Below, piece by piece: positions 1 to 9,852 of a stretch of 64,000 nucleotides of DNA; position 1 is the first letter of the stretch; each line of letters starts with the position of its first letter. Under the pieces are notes generated by a model. It did not search any database, was not told where the DNA came from, and saw only the letters and a program-made list of their open reading frames with translations. The position numbers were made by a program, and so were the translations under genes. Source of the stretch: Xanthobacteraceae bacterium (GTDB taxonomy: Bacteria > Pseudomonadota > Alphaproteobacteria > Rhizobiales > Xanthobacteraceae); the NCBI GenBank assembly GCA_004297465.1, contig SCUB01000006.1, forward strand, positions 1 to 64,000, read 5' to 3'.

Positions 1-122
<122 letters not shown>

Positions 123-232
123 GACTATCAGGCGTTCATGCGCCGGAGACATCCGGCGCATCCACGTCACGACTGAAAATCAGGAATGTCGTGGATGGCC
201 GGGCGCCGGCCATGACGGACGAGAGAAATCAG

Positions 233-541
233 ATGAACGGCCAAAATATTCGCATTCGGCTCAAGGCGTTCGACCATCGTATCCTTGATACGTCGACGCG
301 CGAGATCGTCAACACGGCGAAACGGACTGGCGCGCAGGTGCGCGGTCCGATTCCGCTGCCGACCAGGATCGAGAAGTTCACCGTGAACCGCTCGCCCCAC
401 GTCGACAAGAAGAGCCGTGAGCAGTTCGAAATGCGTACGCACAAGCGCCTGCTCGATATCGTCGATCCGACGCCGCAAACCGTGGATGCGCTGATGAAGC
501 TCGACCTCGCCGCCGGCGTCGACGTCGAAATCAAGCTGTAA
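233..541 (+). CDS. rpsJ: 30S ribosomal protein S10
   Basis: The product is 102 residues, beginning [19 protein letters not shown] and ending VEIKL, the normal bacterial S10 length. S10 sits in the 30S head and also works as NusE in antitermination. An in-frame ATG at 191 would add 14 residues with no S10 character, so 233 is chosen. It is the first gene of the S10 operon and follows tuf by 110 bases. Confidence 0.98.
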
Positions 542-572
542 CCGGTCAACTAGAGAGAACAGGAACACCACG

Positions 573-1295
573 ATGCGTTCCGGAGTGGTCGCACAAAAGG
601 TCGGGATGACCCGGGTCTTCACAGACGCCGGCGAGCATATCCCCGTGACCGTGCTGAAGTTGAACAACTGCCAGGTGCTGGCTCACCGCACCAGGGACAA
701 GAACGGCTATGTCGCGCTGCAGCTCGGCTCGGGCGTCCGCAAGGCCGCCAACACGCCGAAGGCCGAGCGCGGCCAGTTCGCCGTCGCCAAGGTCGAGCCC
801 AAGCGCAAGGTCACCGAGTTCCGCGTCAGCGAGGACGCGCTGATCCCGGTTGGCGCCGAGATCCAGGCCGATCATTTCGTCGTCGGCCAGTTCGTCGACG
901 TCACCGGCACCTCGGTCGGCAAGGGCTTCGCCGGCGGCATGAAGCGCTGGAACTTCGGCGGTCTGCGCGCCACCCACGGCGTGTCGGTGTCGCACCGTTC
1001 GATCGGTTCGACCGGCGGCCGTCAGGATCCCGGCAAGACGTTCAAGAACAAGAAGATGCCCGGCCACATGGGTGTCGAGCGCGTCACCACGCTCAATCTG
1101 CGCGTCGTGCAGACCGACGTGGAGCGCGGCCTGATCCTGGTCGAGGGCGCCGTTCCCGGCTCCAAGGGCGGCTGGATCACGGTGCGCGACGCGGTGAAGA
1201 AGGCGCTGCCGAAGGATGCGCCGCAGCCGGGCAAGTTCCGCCTGCCGAACGGCGGCGAAGCGGCGGAAGCGCCGGCCCAGCAGGAGGGCGCGTGA
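573..1295 (+). CDS. rplC: 50S ribosomal protein L3
   Basis: The 240-residue product begins [20 protein letters not shown]. It carries the L3 core [15 protein letters not shown] and [21 protein letters not shown] near residues 115-170. L3 binds 23S rRNA domain VI and lies close to the peptidyl transferase centre. A short Ala/Glu/Gln-rich tail from about residue 225 makes it longer than the roughly 209-residue E. coli protein. The gene ends one base before the ATG of rplD. Confidence 0.98.
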   Translation: MRSGVVAQKVGMTRVFTDAGEHIPVTVLKLNNCQVLAHRTRDKNGYVALQLGSGVRKAANTPKAERGQFAVAKVEPKRKVTEFRVSEDALIPVGAEIQADHFVVGQFVDVTGTSVGKGFAGGMKRWNFGGLRATHGVSVSHRSIGSTGGRQDPGKTFKNKKMPGHMGVERVTTLNLRVVQTDVERGLILVEGAVPGSKGGWITVRDAVKKALPKDAPQPGKFRLPNGGEAAEAPAQQEGA

Positions 1296-1296
1296 G

Positions 1297-1917
1297 ATGG
1301 AACTGAAAATCACCACGCTCGAAGGCAAGGCCGCCGGATCGGTCAACGTGTCCGATGCGATCTTCGGCCTTGAGCCGCGCACCGACATCATCCAGCGCTG
1401 CGTCATCTGGCAGCTCGCCAAGCGCCAGGCGGGCACCCACAAGGCCAAGGGCCGCGCCGAAATCGCGCGTACCGGCAAGAAGATGTACAAGCAGAAGGGC
1501 ACCGGCGGCGCCCGTCACGGCTCGGCCCGCGTGCCGCAGTTCCGCGGCGGCGGACGCGCCTTCGGCCCGGTCGTGCGCAGCCATGCCATCGACCTGCCGA
1601 AGAAGGTGCGCGCGCTCGCGCTCAAGCATGCGCTTTCGGCCAAGGCCAAGGACGGCGGGCTGATGGTGATCGATAGCGCGACCGTGAAAGAGGCCAAGAC
1701 CAAGACGCTGGCCGCGCAGCTCGCCGGTCTCGGCTTCAGCAACGCGCTGATCATCGACGGCGCCGAGCCCAACGATGGTTTCCGGGCGGCCGCGCGCAAC
1801 ATCCGGAACATTGATGTGCTGCCGGTGCAGGGCATCAATGTCTATGACATCCTGCGCCGCAAGACCCTGGTGCTGACCAAGGCGGCGGTTGATGCGCTGG
1901 AGGCGCGGTTCAAATGA
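1297..1917 (+). CDS. rplD: 50S ribosomal protein L4
   Basis: The 206-residue product starts [14 protein letters not shown]. It contains the L4 signature [19 protein letters not shown] stretch ([20 protein letters not shown]) in the loop that reaches into the exit tunnel. L4 is an early assembly protein of the 50S subunit. The open frame extends upstream into rplC, but the ATG at 1297 gives the family N-terminus. The stop overlaps the rplW start as ATGA, so translation is coupled. Confidence 0.98.
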   Translation: MELKITTLEGKAAGSVNVSDAIFGLEPRTDIIQRCVIWQLAKRQAGTHKAKGRAEIARTGKKMYKQKGTGGARHGSARVPQFRGGGRAFGPVVRSHAIDLPKKVRALALKHALSAKAKDGGLMVIDSATVKEAKTKTLAAQLAGLGFSNALIIDGAEPNDGFRAAARNIRNIDVLPVQGINVYDILRRKTLVLTKAAVDALEARFK

Positions 1918-2213
1918 GCACCACCGATCCGCGCCACTACGACATCATCCTGTCGCCGGTGATCACCGAAAAGGCCACCATCTCGTCCGAGCACAACCAG
2001 GTGGTGTTCAAGGTCGCGATCAAGGCCACCAAGCCGCAGATCAAGCAGGCGGTGGAGAAGCTGTTCGACGTCAAGGTCAAGAGCGTCAACACGCTGGTCC
2101 GCAAGGGCAAGGTCAAGGCGTTCAAGGGCACGTTCGGCCGGCAGTCGAACTTTAAAAAAGCGATCGTGACCCTCGAAGAGGGCCACCGCATCGACGTCAC
2201 CACCGGACTGTAA
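1914..2213 (+). CDS. rplW: 50S ribosomal protein L23
   Basis: The product is 99 residues. It includes [11 protein letters not shown] near the N-terminus and [15 protein letters not shown] in the basic loop, both typical of L23. L23 lies at the tunnel exit and is the docking site for trigger factor and SRP. Its ATG overlaps the end of rplD by four bases. Confidence 0.98.
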   Translation: MSTTDPRHYDIILSPVITEKATISSEHNQVVFKVAIKATKPQIKQAVEKLFDVKVKSVNTLVRKGKVKAFKGTFGRQSNFKKAIVTLEEGHRIDVTTGL

Positions 2214-2228
2214 GGGCGGGATACGACG

Positions 2229-3065
2229 ATGGCATTGAAGAATTACAATCCCACAACGCCAGGACAGCGCCAGCTCGTCCTCGTTGACCGCTCGGCGCTC
2301 TACAAGGGCAAGCCGGTCAAGACGCTGACCGAAGGCAAGAATTCGAGCGGTGGACGCAACTCGAACGGCCGCATCACCGTGCGTTTCCGCGGCGGCGGCC
2401 ACAAGCAGGCCTATCGCATCATCGACTTCAAGCGCACCAAGGTCGACATGCCGGCCAAGGTCGAGCGTCTCGAATACGATCCGAACCGCACCGCGTTCAT
2501 CGCGCTGATCAAGTACGAGGACGGCCAACTCGCCTACATCCTCGCGCCGCAGCGCCTCGCCGTGGGCGACACCGTGATCGCGGGCAGCTATGTCGACGTC
2601 AAGCCGGGCAACGCCATGCCGCTCGGCAACATGCCGATCGGCACCATCGTCCATAATCTGGAGCTCAAGATCGGCAAGGGCGGGCAGATCGCGCGTTCGG
2701 CCGGCACTTATGCCCAGATCGTCGGCCGCGACCAGGAATACGTCATCGTCCGCCTCAACTCGGGCGAGCAGCGCCTGGTCAACGGTCGCTGCATCGCCTC
2801 GATCGGCGCGGTGTCGAACCCGGACAACATGAACGTCTCGATCGGCAAGGCCGGCCGCAAGCGGTGGATGGGCCAGCGCCCGCACAACCGCGGCGTCGCC
2901 ATGAACCCGATCGACCACCCGCACGGCGGCGGCGAAGGCCGCACCTCGGGCGGCCGTCATCCGGTCACGCCGTGGGGCTTCCCGACCAAGGGCAAGAAGA
3001 CCCGCAAGAACAAGTCGACCACCAAGTTCATCGTTTCGAGCCGCCACGCGCGGAAAAAGAAGTAA
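2229..3065 (+). CDS. rplB: 50S ribosomal protein L2
   Basis: The 278-residue product begins [17 protein letters not shown]. It contains [18 protein letters not shown] near residue 43 and the C-terminal [17 protein letters not shown] motif near residue 226, which holds the conserved histidine important for peptidyl transfer. L2 organises 23S rRNA domain IV and the subunit interface. Length matches the family. Confidence 0.99.
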   Translation: MALKNYNPTTPGQRQLVLVDRSALYKGKPVKTLTEGKNSSGGRNSNGRITVRFRGGGHKQAYRIIDFKRTKVDMPAKVERLEYDPNRTAFIALIKYEDGQLAYILAPQRLAVGDTVIAGSYVDVKPGNAMPLGNMPIGTIVHNLELKIGKGGQIARSAGTYAQIVGRDQEYVIVRLNSGEQRLVNGRCIASIGAVSNPDNMNVSIGKAGRKRWMGQRPHNRGVAMNPIDHPHGGGEGRTSGGRHPVTPWGFPTKGKKTRKNKSTTKFIVSSRHARKKK

Positions 3066-3077
3066 GGACCCGGCGCC

Positions 3078-3356
3078 ATGGTTCGTTCGGTTTGGAAAGG
3101 CCCCTTCGTCGAGGGCTCTCTGCTCAAGAAGGCAGAGACCTCGCGCGCGTCGGGTCGTCACGATGTCATCAAGACCTGGAGCCGCCGCTCGACGATCCTG
3201 CCGCAGTTCGTCGGCCTGACGTTCGGCGTCTACAACGGTCAGAAGCATGTCCCGGTGATGGTCACCGAGGAAATGGTCGGCCACAAGTTCGGCGAGTTCT
3301 CGCCCACGCGCACGTTCCATGGCCATTCGGGCGACAAGAAAGCCAAGAAGGCGTGA
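3078..3356 (+). CDS. rpsS: 30S ribosomal protein S19
   Basis: The 92-residue product starts [20 protein letters not shown]. It carries the S19 core [17 protein letters not shown] and [17 protein letters not shown]19 forms a head complex with S13 and contacts 16S rRNA helix 42. The gene starts 12 bases after rplB. Confidence 0.98.
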   Translation: MVRSVWKGPFVEGSLLKKAETSRASGRHDVIKTWSRRSTILPQFVGLTFGVYNGQKHVPVMVTEEMVGHKFGEFSPTRTFHGHSGDKKAKKA

Positions 3357-3366
3357 GGATCAGACC

Positions 3367-3753
3367 ATGAGCAAGCCCAAGCGCGAACGGCGCCTCGCCG
3401 ATAACGAGGCCAAGGCGGTCGCCCGGATGCTCCGGGTGAGCCCGCAGAAGCTCAACCTGGTCGCGGCGCTGATCCGCGGCAAGAAGGCATCGACCGCGCT
3501 CGCCGACCTGCAATTCTCGCGCAAGCGCATCGCGGTTGACGTGAAGAAGTGCCTGGAGTCCGCGATCGCCAACGCCGAGAACAACCACGACCTCGAGGTC
3601 GACGATCTGATCGTCGCCGAAGCCCATGTCGGCAAGGGTCTTGTGATGAAGCGTTTCACCCCGCGCGGCCGTGGCCGCTCGGGCCGCATTTTTAAGCCTT
3701 TCTCGCACCTGACGATTGTTGTTCGTCAGGTCGAGGCGAGCGCGTCAGCGTAA
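3367..3753 (+). CDS. rplV: 50S ribosomal protein L22
   Basis: The 128-residue product begins [18 protein letters not shown] and contains [19 protein letters not shown] and the C-terminal beta-hairpin region around [18 protein letters not shown], which lines the exit tunnel. A longer open frame starts inside rpsS, but the ATG at 3367 gives the family N-terminus. L22 is an early 50S assembly protein and a macrolide-site neighbour. Confidence 0.97.
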   Translation: MSKPKRERRLADNEAKAVARMLRVSPQKLNLVAALIRGKKASTALADLQFSRKRIAVDVKKCLESAIANAENNHDLEVDDLIVAEAHVGKGLVMKRFTPRGRGRSGRIFKPFSHLTIVVRQVEASASA

Positions 3754-3769
3754 CGCGCGGGAGATTACG

Positions 3770-4468
3770 ATGGGTCAGAAAGTCAATCCGATCGGGCTGC
3801 GCCTCGGCATCAACCGGACCTGGGATTCGCGCTGGTTCGCCGGCAAGGGCGAATACGGCAAGCTGCTGCACGAGGACATGCAGATCCGCGAGATCCTGCA
3901 CAAGGAGCTCAAGCAGGCCGCGGTGGCGCGCATCGTCATCGAGCGTCCGCACAAGAAGTGCCGCGTCACCATTCATTCGGCGCGTCCCGGTGTCGTGATC
4001 GGCAAGAAGGGCGCCGACATCGACAAGCTGCGCAAGAAGGTCGCCGACATCACGTCTTCCGACGTGGTGCTCAACATCGTCGAAATCCGCAAGCCGGAGC
4101 TCGACGCCACGCTGGTCGCCGAATCGATCGCCCAGCAGCTCGAGCGGCGCGTCGCGTTCCGCCGCGCCATGAAGCGCGCCGTGCAGTCGGCGATGCGTCT
4201 GGGCGCCGAGGGCATCCGCATCAACTGTTCGGGCCGTCTCGGTGGCGCCGAAATCGCCCGCATGGAGTGGTATCGCGAAGGCCGCGTGCCGCTGCACACG
4301 CTGCGCGCCGACGTCGATTACGGCGTGGCGACGGCGTTCACCACTTACGGCACCTGCGGCGTCAAGGTCTGGATCTTCAAGGGCGAAATCCTCGAGCACG
4401 ACCCGATGGCGCAGGACAAGCGGATGAGCGAGGGCGGCGACGCCCGGCCGCGCCGCGATGCCGCCTGA
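3770..4468 (+). CDS. rpsC: 30S ribosomal protein S3
   Basis: The 232-residue product begins [20 protein letters not shown]. It contains the KH-domain segment [17 protein letters not shown] at about residues 77-94 and [21 protein letters not shown] in the C-terminal domain. S3 lies at the mRNA entry site and has helicase activity. The tail is basic. A start at 3716 lies inside rplV and is not favoured. Confidence 0.98.
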   Translation: MGQKVNPIGLRLGINRTWDSRWFAGKGEYGKLLHEDMQIREILHKELKQAAVARIVIERPHKKCRVTIHSARPGVVIGKKGADIDKLRKKVADITSSDVVLNIVEIRKPELDATLVAESIAQQLERRVAFRRAMKRAVQSAMRLGAEGIRINCSGRLGGAEIARMEWYREGRVPLHTLRADVDYGVATAFTTYGTCGVKVWIFKGEILEHDPMAQDKRMSEGGDARPRRDAA

Positions 4469-4509
4469 GCACAGACTGAATAGAAACGGCGTAAGCCAGG
4501 AATAGAACC

Positions 4510-4923
4510 ATGCTGCAACCGTCGCGCACCAAGTTCCGCAAGGCGCACAAGGGCCGTATCCACGGCGTCGCTTCGTGCGGCGTCACGCTGGCGTTCGGCC
4601 AATTTGGCCTCAAGGTGATGGCGCCCGAGCGCATCACCGCGCGCCAGATCGAGGCCGCCCGCCGCGCCTTGACCCGTCACATGAAGCGCGCCGGCCGCGT
4701 CTGGATCCGCATCTTCCCGGATGTGCCGGTGTCCAAGAAGCCCGCCGAAGTGCGCATGGGCTCGGGCAAGGGCGCCCCCGAACTGTGGGTGGCCCGCGTC
4801 AAGCCGGGTCGCATCATTTTCGAAATCGATGGCGTGCCGGTGGATATCGCCCGCGAGGCGCTGACCCTTGCCGCCGCCAAGCTTCCGGTCAAGACGCGCT
4901 TTGTCGCGCGCATTGCCGAATAG
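4510..4923 (+). CDS. rplP: 50S ribosomal protein L16
   Basis: The 137-residue product begins [19 protein letters not shown] and contains [20 protein letters not shown] and the segment [20 protein letters not shown]16 organises the A-site region and helps the 50S bind tRNA acceptor arms. Length is normal for bacteria. Confidence 0.98.
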   Translation: MLQPSRTKFRKAHKGRIHGVASCGVTLAFGQFGLKVMAPERITARQIEAARRALTRHMKRAGRVWIRIFPDVPVSKKPAEVRMGSGKGAPELWVARVKPGRIIFEIDGVPVDIAREALTLAAAKLPVKTRFVARIAE

Positions 4924-4933
4924 GAGACGGATT

Positions 4934-5149
4934 ATGGCCGAGATCAAGGTCGCTGACATCCGTGCGATGTCGCTGGACCAGCTCGACGACGAGGTCGTCA
5001 AGCTGAAGAAGGAGCGCTTCAATCTGCGCTTCCAGCGCGCCACCGGACAGCTCGAAAACACCGCGCGTCTGCGCGAAACGCGCCGCGACATCGCGCGCAT
5101 CAAGACCATCGCCAAGCAGAAGCGCGATGGTCAGAGCAAGAACAAGTAA
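4934..5149 (+). CDS. rpmC: 50S ribosomal protein L29
   Basis: The 71-residue, mostly helical product starts [20 protein letters not shown] and contains [19 protein letters not shown], the L29 signature. L29 sits at the tunnel exit beside L23. An upstream in-frame start lies within rplP. The ATG at 4934 follows a TAGGAGA sequence by eight bases and fits the family start. Confidence 0.97.
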   Translation: MAEIKVADIRAMSLDQLDDEVVKLKKERFNLRFQRATGQLENTARLRETRRDIARIKTIAKQKRDGQSKNK

Positions 5150-5159
5150 GGGGGCCGCG

Positions 5160-5408
5160 ATGCCGAAACGGACACTTCAGGGCGTCGTCGTCAGCGACAA
5201 GCAGAACAAGACCGTGGTGGTGAAGGTCGAGCGCCGTTTCACCCACCCGATCTACAAGAAGACGATCCGCCGTTCCAAGAACTACCACGCGCATGACGAG
5301 AGCAACGCTTTCTCGATCGGCGACATTGTGTGGATCGAGGAAAGCAAGCCGATCTCCAAGCTGAAGCGTTGGACCGTGGTCCAAGGCGAGAAGAAGAAAA
5401 CCGCATAA
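5160..5408 (+). CDS. rpsQ: 30S ribosomal protein S17
   Basis: The 82-residue product begins [21 protein letters not shown]. It is an OB-fold protein with the conserved [10 protein letters not shown] and [12 protein letters not shown] stretches. S17 is a primary 16S rRNA-binding protein. A GGGGG run directly precedes the start. Confidence 0.97.
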   Translation: MPKRTLQGVVVSDKQNKTVVVKVERRFTHPIYKKTIRRSKNYHAHDESNAFSIGDIVWIEESKPISKLKRWTVVQGEKKKTA

Positions 5409-5445
5409 GCGCCCCGAGCGCATTTGAAAGAGGACGAGGTGCATC

Positions 5446-5814
5446 ATGATCCAGATGCAGACCAACCTCGACGTGGCCGATAATTCCGGCGCGCGCCGTG
5501 TGATGTGTATCAAGGTGCTTGGTGGCTCCAAGCGCAAGTACGCGACCGTCGGCGACATCATCGTCGTGTCGGTCAAGGAAGCCATTCCGCGCGGCCGCGT
5601 GAAGAAGGGCGACGTCATGAAGGCGGTCGTCGTGCGCGTGGCCAAGGACATCCGCCGTCCCGACGGCTCGGTGATCCGGTTCGACCGCAACGCCGCCGTG
5701 CTGATCAACAATCAGTCGGAGCCGGTCGGCACCCGCATCTTCGGGCCGGTGCCGCGCGAGCTGCGCGCCAAGAACCACATGAAGATCATTTCGCTTGCGC
5801 CGGAGGTGCTGTGA
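5446..5814 (+). CDS. rplN: 50S ribosomal protein L14
   Basis: The 122-residue product starts [20 protein letters not shown]. It has the L14 core with [21 protein letters not shown] and ends SLAPEVL. L14 forms part of inter-subunit bridges with 16S rRNA. The stop overlaps the rplX start by one base (TGATG), which couples the two genes and opens the spc part of the cluster. Confidence 0.99.
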   Translation: MIQMQTNLDVADNSGARRVMCIKVLGGSKRKYATVGDIIVVSVKEAIPRGRVKKGDVMKAVVVRVAKDIRRPDGSVIRFDRNAAVLINNQSEPVGTRIFGPVPRELRAKNHMKIISLAPEVL

Positions 5815-6131
5815 TGGCTGCCAAAATCCGCAAGGGCGACAAGGTGGTCGTGCTCAACGGCCGCGACAAGGGCCGCACCGGCGAGGTGATCGAGGTGCGT
5901 CCGGGCGAGCATCGCGCGCTGGTGCGCGGCGTCAACATCGTCAAGCGTCACCAGAAGCAGACCCAGAACCAGGAAGGCGGCATCATCTCTAAGGAGTCGC
6001 CGATCGATTTGTCCAATATCGCGCTGGCCGACCCCAAGGACGGCAAGCCGACCCGCGTTGGCTTCAAGGTTCTCGCCGACGGCAAGAAGGTGCGGGTCGC
6101 CAAGCGTTCGGGAGCAGAGATCAATGGCTGA
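5814..6131 (+). CDS. rplX: 50S ribosomal protein L24
   Basis: The 105-residue product begins [20 protein letters not shown] and shows the KOW motif in the first 35 residues, then [12 protein letters not shown]24 starts 50S assembly by binding the 5' end of 23S rRNA. It overlaps rplN by one base and rplE by eight. Confidence 0.98.
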   Translation: MAAKIRKGDKVVVLNGRDKGRTGEVIEVRPGEHRALVRGVNIVKRHQKQTQNQEGGIISKESPIDLSNIALADPKDGKPTRVGFKVLADGKKVRVAKRSGAEING

Positions 6132-6681
6132 GACCGCTTACGTTCCGCGTCTCAAGACGCAATTCGACACGGTCATCCGCGCCAAGCTGACCGAGCAGTT
6201 CGGCTATGACAACGTCATGCAGGTGCCGACCCTCGACAAGGTCGTGCTCAACATGGGCGTCGGCGAGGCCGTCAACGACCGCAAGAAGGTCGAGTTGGCG
6301 GCCAACGACTTGGCGCTGATCTCGGGCCAGAAGCCGATCATCACCCATTCGCGCAAGGCGATCTCGACCTTCAAGCTGCGCGAGGGACAGGCCATCGGCG
6401 CCAAGGTGACGCTGCGCAAGGCGCGCATGTACGAGTTCATCGACCGCCTGGTGAATATCGCGCTGCCGCGCGTGCGCGACTTCCGCGGCCTGAACCCGAA
6501 GAGCTTTGACGGCATGGGCAACTATTCGCTCGGCATCAAGGAACACATCATCTTCCCGGAAATCGACTACGACAAGACCGGGGAAGTCTGGGGCATGGAC
6601 ATCACGGTCTGCACCACGGCGAAGACCGACGACGAGGCCCGCGCCCTGCTGGCCGCTTTCAATTTCCCGTTCCGGCAGTGA
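6124..6681 (+). CDS. rplE: 50S ribosomal protein L5
   Basis: The 185-residue product starts [19 protein letters not shown]. It includes [35 protein letters not shown] and [15 protein letters not shown], all L5 hallmarks. L5 binds 5S rRNA and contacts P-site tRNA. A start at 6058 would lie within rplX and lacks family support. Confidence 0.98.
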   Translation: MAETAYVPRLKTQFDTVIRAKLTEQFGYDNVMQVPTLDKVVLNMGVGEAVNDRKKVELAANDLALISGQKPIITHSRKAISTFKLREGQAIGAKVTLRKARMYEFIDRLVNIALPRVRDFRGLNPKSFDGMGNYSLGIKEHIIFPEIDYDKTGEVWGMDITVCTTAKTDDEARALLAAFNFPFRQ

Positions 6682-6723
6682 GCCCCGACAGGGACCTCAA
6701 ACGCGGATACTCAGGAGAGCCTA

Positions 6724-7029
6724 ATGGCGAAGAAGAGTTCGATTGAGAAGAACAACCGGCGCCGCCGCATGGTGAAGCAGTTCACCGACCGGCGCATGAA
6801 GCTCAAGGCCATCATCGGCGATAAGGAGTTGCCGATGGACGAGCGTTTTGCCGCGGCCCTGAAGCTCGCCGAGCTGCCGCGCAATTCGTCGAAAACCCGC
6901 ATCCGCAACCGTTGCGAGTTGACGGGCCGTCCGCGCGGCGTCTACCGCAAGCACAAGCTCAGCCGTATCGCGCTGCGCGAACTGGGTTCCAAGGGCCTGA
7001 TTCCGGGCCTGGTGAAGTCGAGCTGGTAA
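6724..7029 (+). CDS. rpsN: 30S ribosomal protein S14 (zinc-free long form)
   Basis: The 101-residue product begins [20 protein letters not shown] and ends [10 protein letters not shown]. It lacks the two CxxC pairs of the zinc-binding S14 and has the longer insert, so it is the C-minus form usual in Proteobacteria. S14 lies in the 30S head near the A site. A clear AGGAG precedes the start. Confidence 0.98.
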   Translation: MAKKSSIEKNNRRRRMVKQFTDRRMKLKAIIGDKELPMDERFAAALKLAELPRNSSKTRIRNRCELTGRPRGVYRKHKLSRIALRELGSKGLIPGLVKSSW

Positions 7030-7042
7030 GGGAGGTCGGACG

Positions 7043-7441
7043 ATGGCTGTGAACGATCCGATCAGTGACCTGATCACCCGCATCCGCAACGCGCAGATGC
7101 GCAGCAAATCCAAGGTGTCGTCGCCGGGCTCGAAGGTGCGCGCGCGCGTGCTCGACGTGCTCAAGAGCGAGGGCTATATCCGCGGTTACGCCTCGGTGGA
7201 GCACACCGGGGGGCGTAGCGAGCTTGAGATCGAGCTGAAGTATTTCGACGGCGAGCCGGTGATCCGCGAAATCTCCCGCGTGTCCAAGCCGGGCCGCCGC
7301 GTCTATGCCTCGGTGAGGAACCTGCCGCGCGTCAACAATGGACTCGGCGTGGCGATTTTGTCGACGCCCAAGGGAATCATGGCCGACCACGAAGCGCGTG
7401 AAGCGAACGTGGGCGGCGAGGTTCTCTTCACGGTGTTCTAA
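7043..7441 (+). CDS. rpsH: 30S ribosomal protein S8
   Basis: The 132-residue product starts [20 protein letters not shown] and ends GGEVLFTVF, with ATLS/ISTPKGIM-type C-terminal sequence ([17 protein letters not shown]). S8 binds 16S rRNA helix 21. In E. coli it also represses the spc operon. An AGGAGGT-like GGGAGGT lies just upstream of the ATG. Confidence 0.98.
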   Translation: MAVNDPISDLITRIRNAQMRSKSKVSSPGSKVRARVLDVLKSEGYIRGYASVEHTGGRSELEIELKYFDGEPVIREISRVSKPGRRVYASVRNLPRVNNGLGVAILSTPKGIMADHEAREANVGGEVLFTVF

Positions 7442-7457
7442 GAAGGAACCTTTCGTC

Positions 7458-7991
7458 ATGTCCCGTGTTGGCAAAAAGCCGGTCGTCGTCCCTTCGGGGG
7501 TCACTGCGACCATCGAGGGCCAGACCGTCAAGATGAAGGGGCCGAAGGGCCAGCTTCAGTTCGTCGTCCATGACGACGTGACGGTCAAGCTCGAGCAGGG
7601 CGCGATCTCGGTCGATCCGCGCTTTGAAACCAATCGCGCCCGCGCGCTGTGGGGCACCGCGCGTGCCCAGATCGCCAATCTCGCCACCGGCGTCAGCCAG
7701 GGGTTCGAGAAGAAGCTGGAAATCACCGGCGTCGGCTATCGCGCCGCGGTCCAGGGCAAGAACCTGCAGCTCGCGCTCGGCTACAGCCACGACGTGGTCT
7801 ATCCGATCCCGGAAGGCATCGCGATCGTCACGCCGAAGCCGACCGAAATCGTCATCACCGGCAACGACCGCCAGCGCGTCGGGCAGGTGGCCGCGGAGAT
7901 CCGCGACTTCCGTCCGCCGGAGCCCTACAAGGGCAAGGGCGTCAAGTATGCCAACGAGTTCATCTTCCGCAAGGAAGGCAAGAAGAAGTAA
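7458..7991 (+). CDS. rplF: 50S ribosomal protein L6
   Basis: The 177-residue product starts [20 protein letters not shown]. It has two L6 repeats and the conserved C-terminal [16 protein letters not shown]6 binds the sarcin-ricin loop region and helps factor binding. The frame stays open upstream into rpsH, but the ATG at 7458 gives the family N-terminus. Confidence 0.98.
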   Translation: MSRVGKKPVVVPSGVTATIEGQTVKMKGPKGQLQFVVHDDVTVKLEQGAISVDPRFETNRARALWGTARAQIANLATGVSQGFEKKLEITGVGYRAAVQGKNLQLALGYSHDVVYPIPEGIAIVTPKPTEIVITGNDRQRVGQVAAEIRDFRPPEPYKGKGVKYANEFIFRKEGKKK

Positions 7992-8003
7992 CGGGAGCCG
8001 GTC

Positions 8004-8366
8004 ATGTCGAAGCTCAGTGTCACCAATGCCCGGCGCAAGACGCGCGTGCGTCTGGCGTTGCGCCGCGCCGCCAACGGCCGTCCGCGCCTGTCGGTGTTCC
8101 GCTCGTCCAAGCACATCTATGCGCAGGTCATTGACGACGTGAAGGGTGAGACGCTCGCCTCGGCGTCGTCGCTGGAGAAGACGTTGCGCGAGGGCGCCAA
8201 GTCCGGCGCCGATGTCGACGCCGCCAAGGCGGTCGGCAAGCTGGTCGCCGAGCGCGCGCTTCAGAACGGCGTCAAGGAAGTCGTGTTCGACCGCGGCGGC
8301 TATCTCTACCACGGCCGCGTCAAGGCGCTCGCCGATGCGGCGCGCGAAGGCGGCTTGAGCTTTTAA
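8004..8366 (+). CDS. rplR: 50S ribosomal protein L18
   Basis: The 120-residue product contains [20 protein letters not shown] and [20 protein letters not shown], the L18 signature near the C-terminus. L18 carries 5S rRNA into the 50S subunit with L5. Start and length match the family. Confidence 0.98.
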   Translation: MSKLSVTNARRKTRVRLALRRAANGRPRLSVFRSSKHIYAQVIDDVKGETLASASSLEKTLREGAKSGADVDAAKAVGKLVAERALQNGVKEVVFDRGGYLYHGRVKALADAAREGGLSF

Positions 8367-8414
8367 CGGATTGAGAAGAGAGCCGCTTGGCTCGAACGGA
8401 AACGGATAGATACC

Positions 8415-8987
8415 ATGGCAGGTGAACGCGAACGCGGTGGCCGCGAGCGGCGGGAACGGGAAGAGCGCGACAGCGAATTCGTCGACAAGCTCGTCCACAT
8501 CAATCGTGTGGCGAAGGTCGTCAAGGGCGGCAAGCGCTTCGGTTTCGCGGCGCTGGTGGTGATCGGCGACCAGAAGGGCCGCGTCGGCTTCGGCCACGGC
8601 AAGGCCCGCGAGGTGCCGGAAGCAATCCGCAAGGCGACCGAGTCGGCCAAGCGCAATCTCACGCGCGTGCCGCTGCGCGAAGGCCGCACGCTGCACCACG
8701 ACGTCGCCGGGCGCCACGGCGCCGGCAAGGTCTTCCTGCGCGCGGCGCCTCCCGGCACCGGCATCATCGCGGGCGGCCCGATGCGCGCCGTGTTCGAGAC
8801 GCTGGGCATGCAGGACGTGGTCGCCAAGTCGATCGGCTCGTCCAACCCCTATAACATGGTGCGCGCTACTTTCGATGCGCTCAAGCGCCAGGATTCGCCG
8901 CGTTCGGTCGCCTCGCGCCGCAGCCTCAAGGTGTCCACCTTGCAGTCGCGCCGCCAGGGTGGCGACGCCGAAGTCGTGGCCGACTGA
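8415..8987 (+). CDS. rpsE: 30S ribosomal protein S5
   Basis: The 190-residue product starts with a charged stretch [19 protein letters not shown], then the double-stranded RNA-binding-like domain ([17 protein letters not shown]) and [21 protein letters not shown]5 contributes to decoding accuracy and mRNA entry. The Arg/Glu N-terminus is longer than in E. coli, which is common in alphaproteobacteria. Confidence 0.98.
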   Translation: MAGERERGGRERREREERDSEFVDKLVHINRVAKVVKGGKRFGFAALVVIGDQKGRVGFGHGKAREVPEAIRKATESAKRNLTRVPLREGRTLHHDVAGRHGAGKVFLRAAPPGTGIIAGGPMRAVFETLGMQDVVAKSIGSSNPYNMVRATFDALKRQDSPRSVASRRSLKVSTLQSRRQGGDAEVVAD

Positions 8988-9011
8988 CGGCGACGGCAGG
9001 TAGGAGATTGA

Positions 9012-9209
9012 ATGATGGCCAAGGCCGCAAAAACCATCACCGTCGAGCAGATCGGCAGCCCGATCCGCCGGCACCATTCGCAGCGTGAGACCCTGATCGG
9101 TCTGCGCCTCAACCGTATTGGCCGCACATCCGCCCTCCCGGACACCCCGGAAGTGCGCGGCATGATCGCCAAGGTTCAGCACCTCGTCCGCGTCGTCGAG
9201 GACAAGTAA
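9012..9209 (+). CDS. rpmD: 50S ribosomal protein L30
   Basis: The 65-residue product has the L30 core [20 protein letters not shown] and [20 protein letters not shown]. Two adjacent ATG codons (9012 and 9015) could start it. The GGAG at about 9003-9006 gives spacings of 5 and 8, so the second is also reasonable. L30 is a small globular protein of the large subunit. Confidence 0.97.
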   Translation: MMAKAAKTITVEQIGSPIRRHHSQRETLIGLRLNRIGRTSALPDTPEVRGMIAKVQHLVRVVEDK

Positions 9210-9220
9210 GGAGAAGGGCG

Positions 9221-9706
9221 ATGAAGCTCAGCGATCTCGCCGACAATCCGGGCGCACGCAAGAAGCGCATGCGCATCGGACGGGGCATCGGCTCCGGCAA
9301 GGGCAAAACCGGCGGCCGTGGCGGCAAGGGCCAGACCGCGCGTACCGGCGTGCGCATCAAGGGGTTTGAAGGCGGCCAGATGCCGTTGCATCGCCGCCTG
9401 CCCAAGCGCGGCTTCAACAACATCTTCCGGCTCGACTTCAACGAGGTCAATCTCGGTCGGGTCCAGACCGCGATCGACGCCGGCAAGCTCGACGCCAAGG
9501 CCGTGATCGACGCAGAGGCGCTGGTCAAGGCCGGCGTGCTGCGCCGCGTCAAGGACGGCGTGCGGCTCCTCGGCTCGGGCGAGATCAAGGCCAAGGTCGC
9601 GTTCGAGGTCCATGGCGCCTCGAAGTCGGCCATCGCCGCGGTCGAGAAGGCCGGCGGTTCGGTCAAGGTGCTGGCTCCACCAAAGGATGAAGGCGAAGCG
9701 GCCTGA
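9221..9706 (+). CDS. rplO: 50S ribosomal protein L15
   Basis: The 161-residue product starts [20 protein letters not shown] and has the glycine-rich [19 protein letters not shown] stretch and [20 protein letters not shown]15 is a late 50S assembly protein. The next gene is secY after 146 bases, which include a GC-rich hairpin. Confidence 0.98.
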   Translation: MKLSDLADNPGARKKRMRIGRGIGSGKGKTGGRGGKGQTARTGVRIKGFEGGQMPLHRRLPKRGFNNIFRLDFNEVNLGRVQTAIDAGKLDAKAVIDAEALVKAGVLRRVKDGVRLLGSGEIKAKVAFEVHGASKSAIAAVEKAGGSVKVLAPPKDEGEAA

Positions 9707-9723
9707 AATATGCGATGTCCGGA

Positions 9724-9745
9724 GCCGGCCGGTCCGACGGCCGGC
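9724..9745 (+). other. GC-rich hairpin between rplO and secY
   Basis: GCCGGCCG (9724-9731) and CGGCCGGC (9738-9745) form a perfect 8-bp stem with a 6-base loop. No T-run follows. It could be an attenuating or RNA-stabilising structure that lowers secY expression relative to the ribosomal genes. That role is inference. Confidence 0.4.
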
Positions 9746-9852
9746 CGCACTTGAGATCGGGCATCCGCGACATACTTCTGGCAGGCGCTTAACGAAGAGG
9801 CGGGCGGCCGGAGCGGGTCCGGCCCCGACGGGATAGGGAGCCGGAGCCGGCA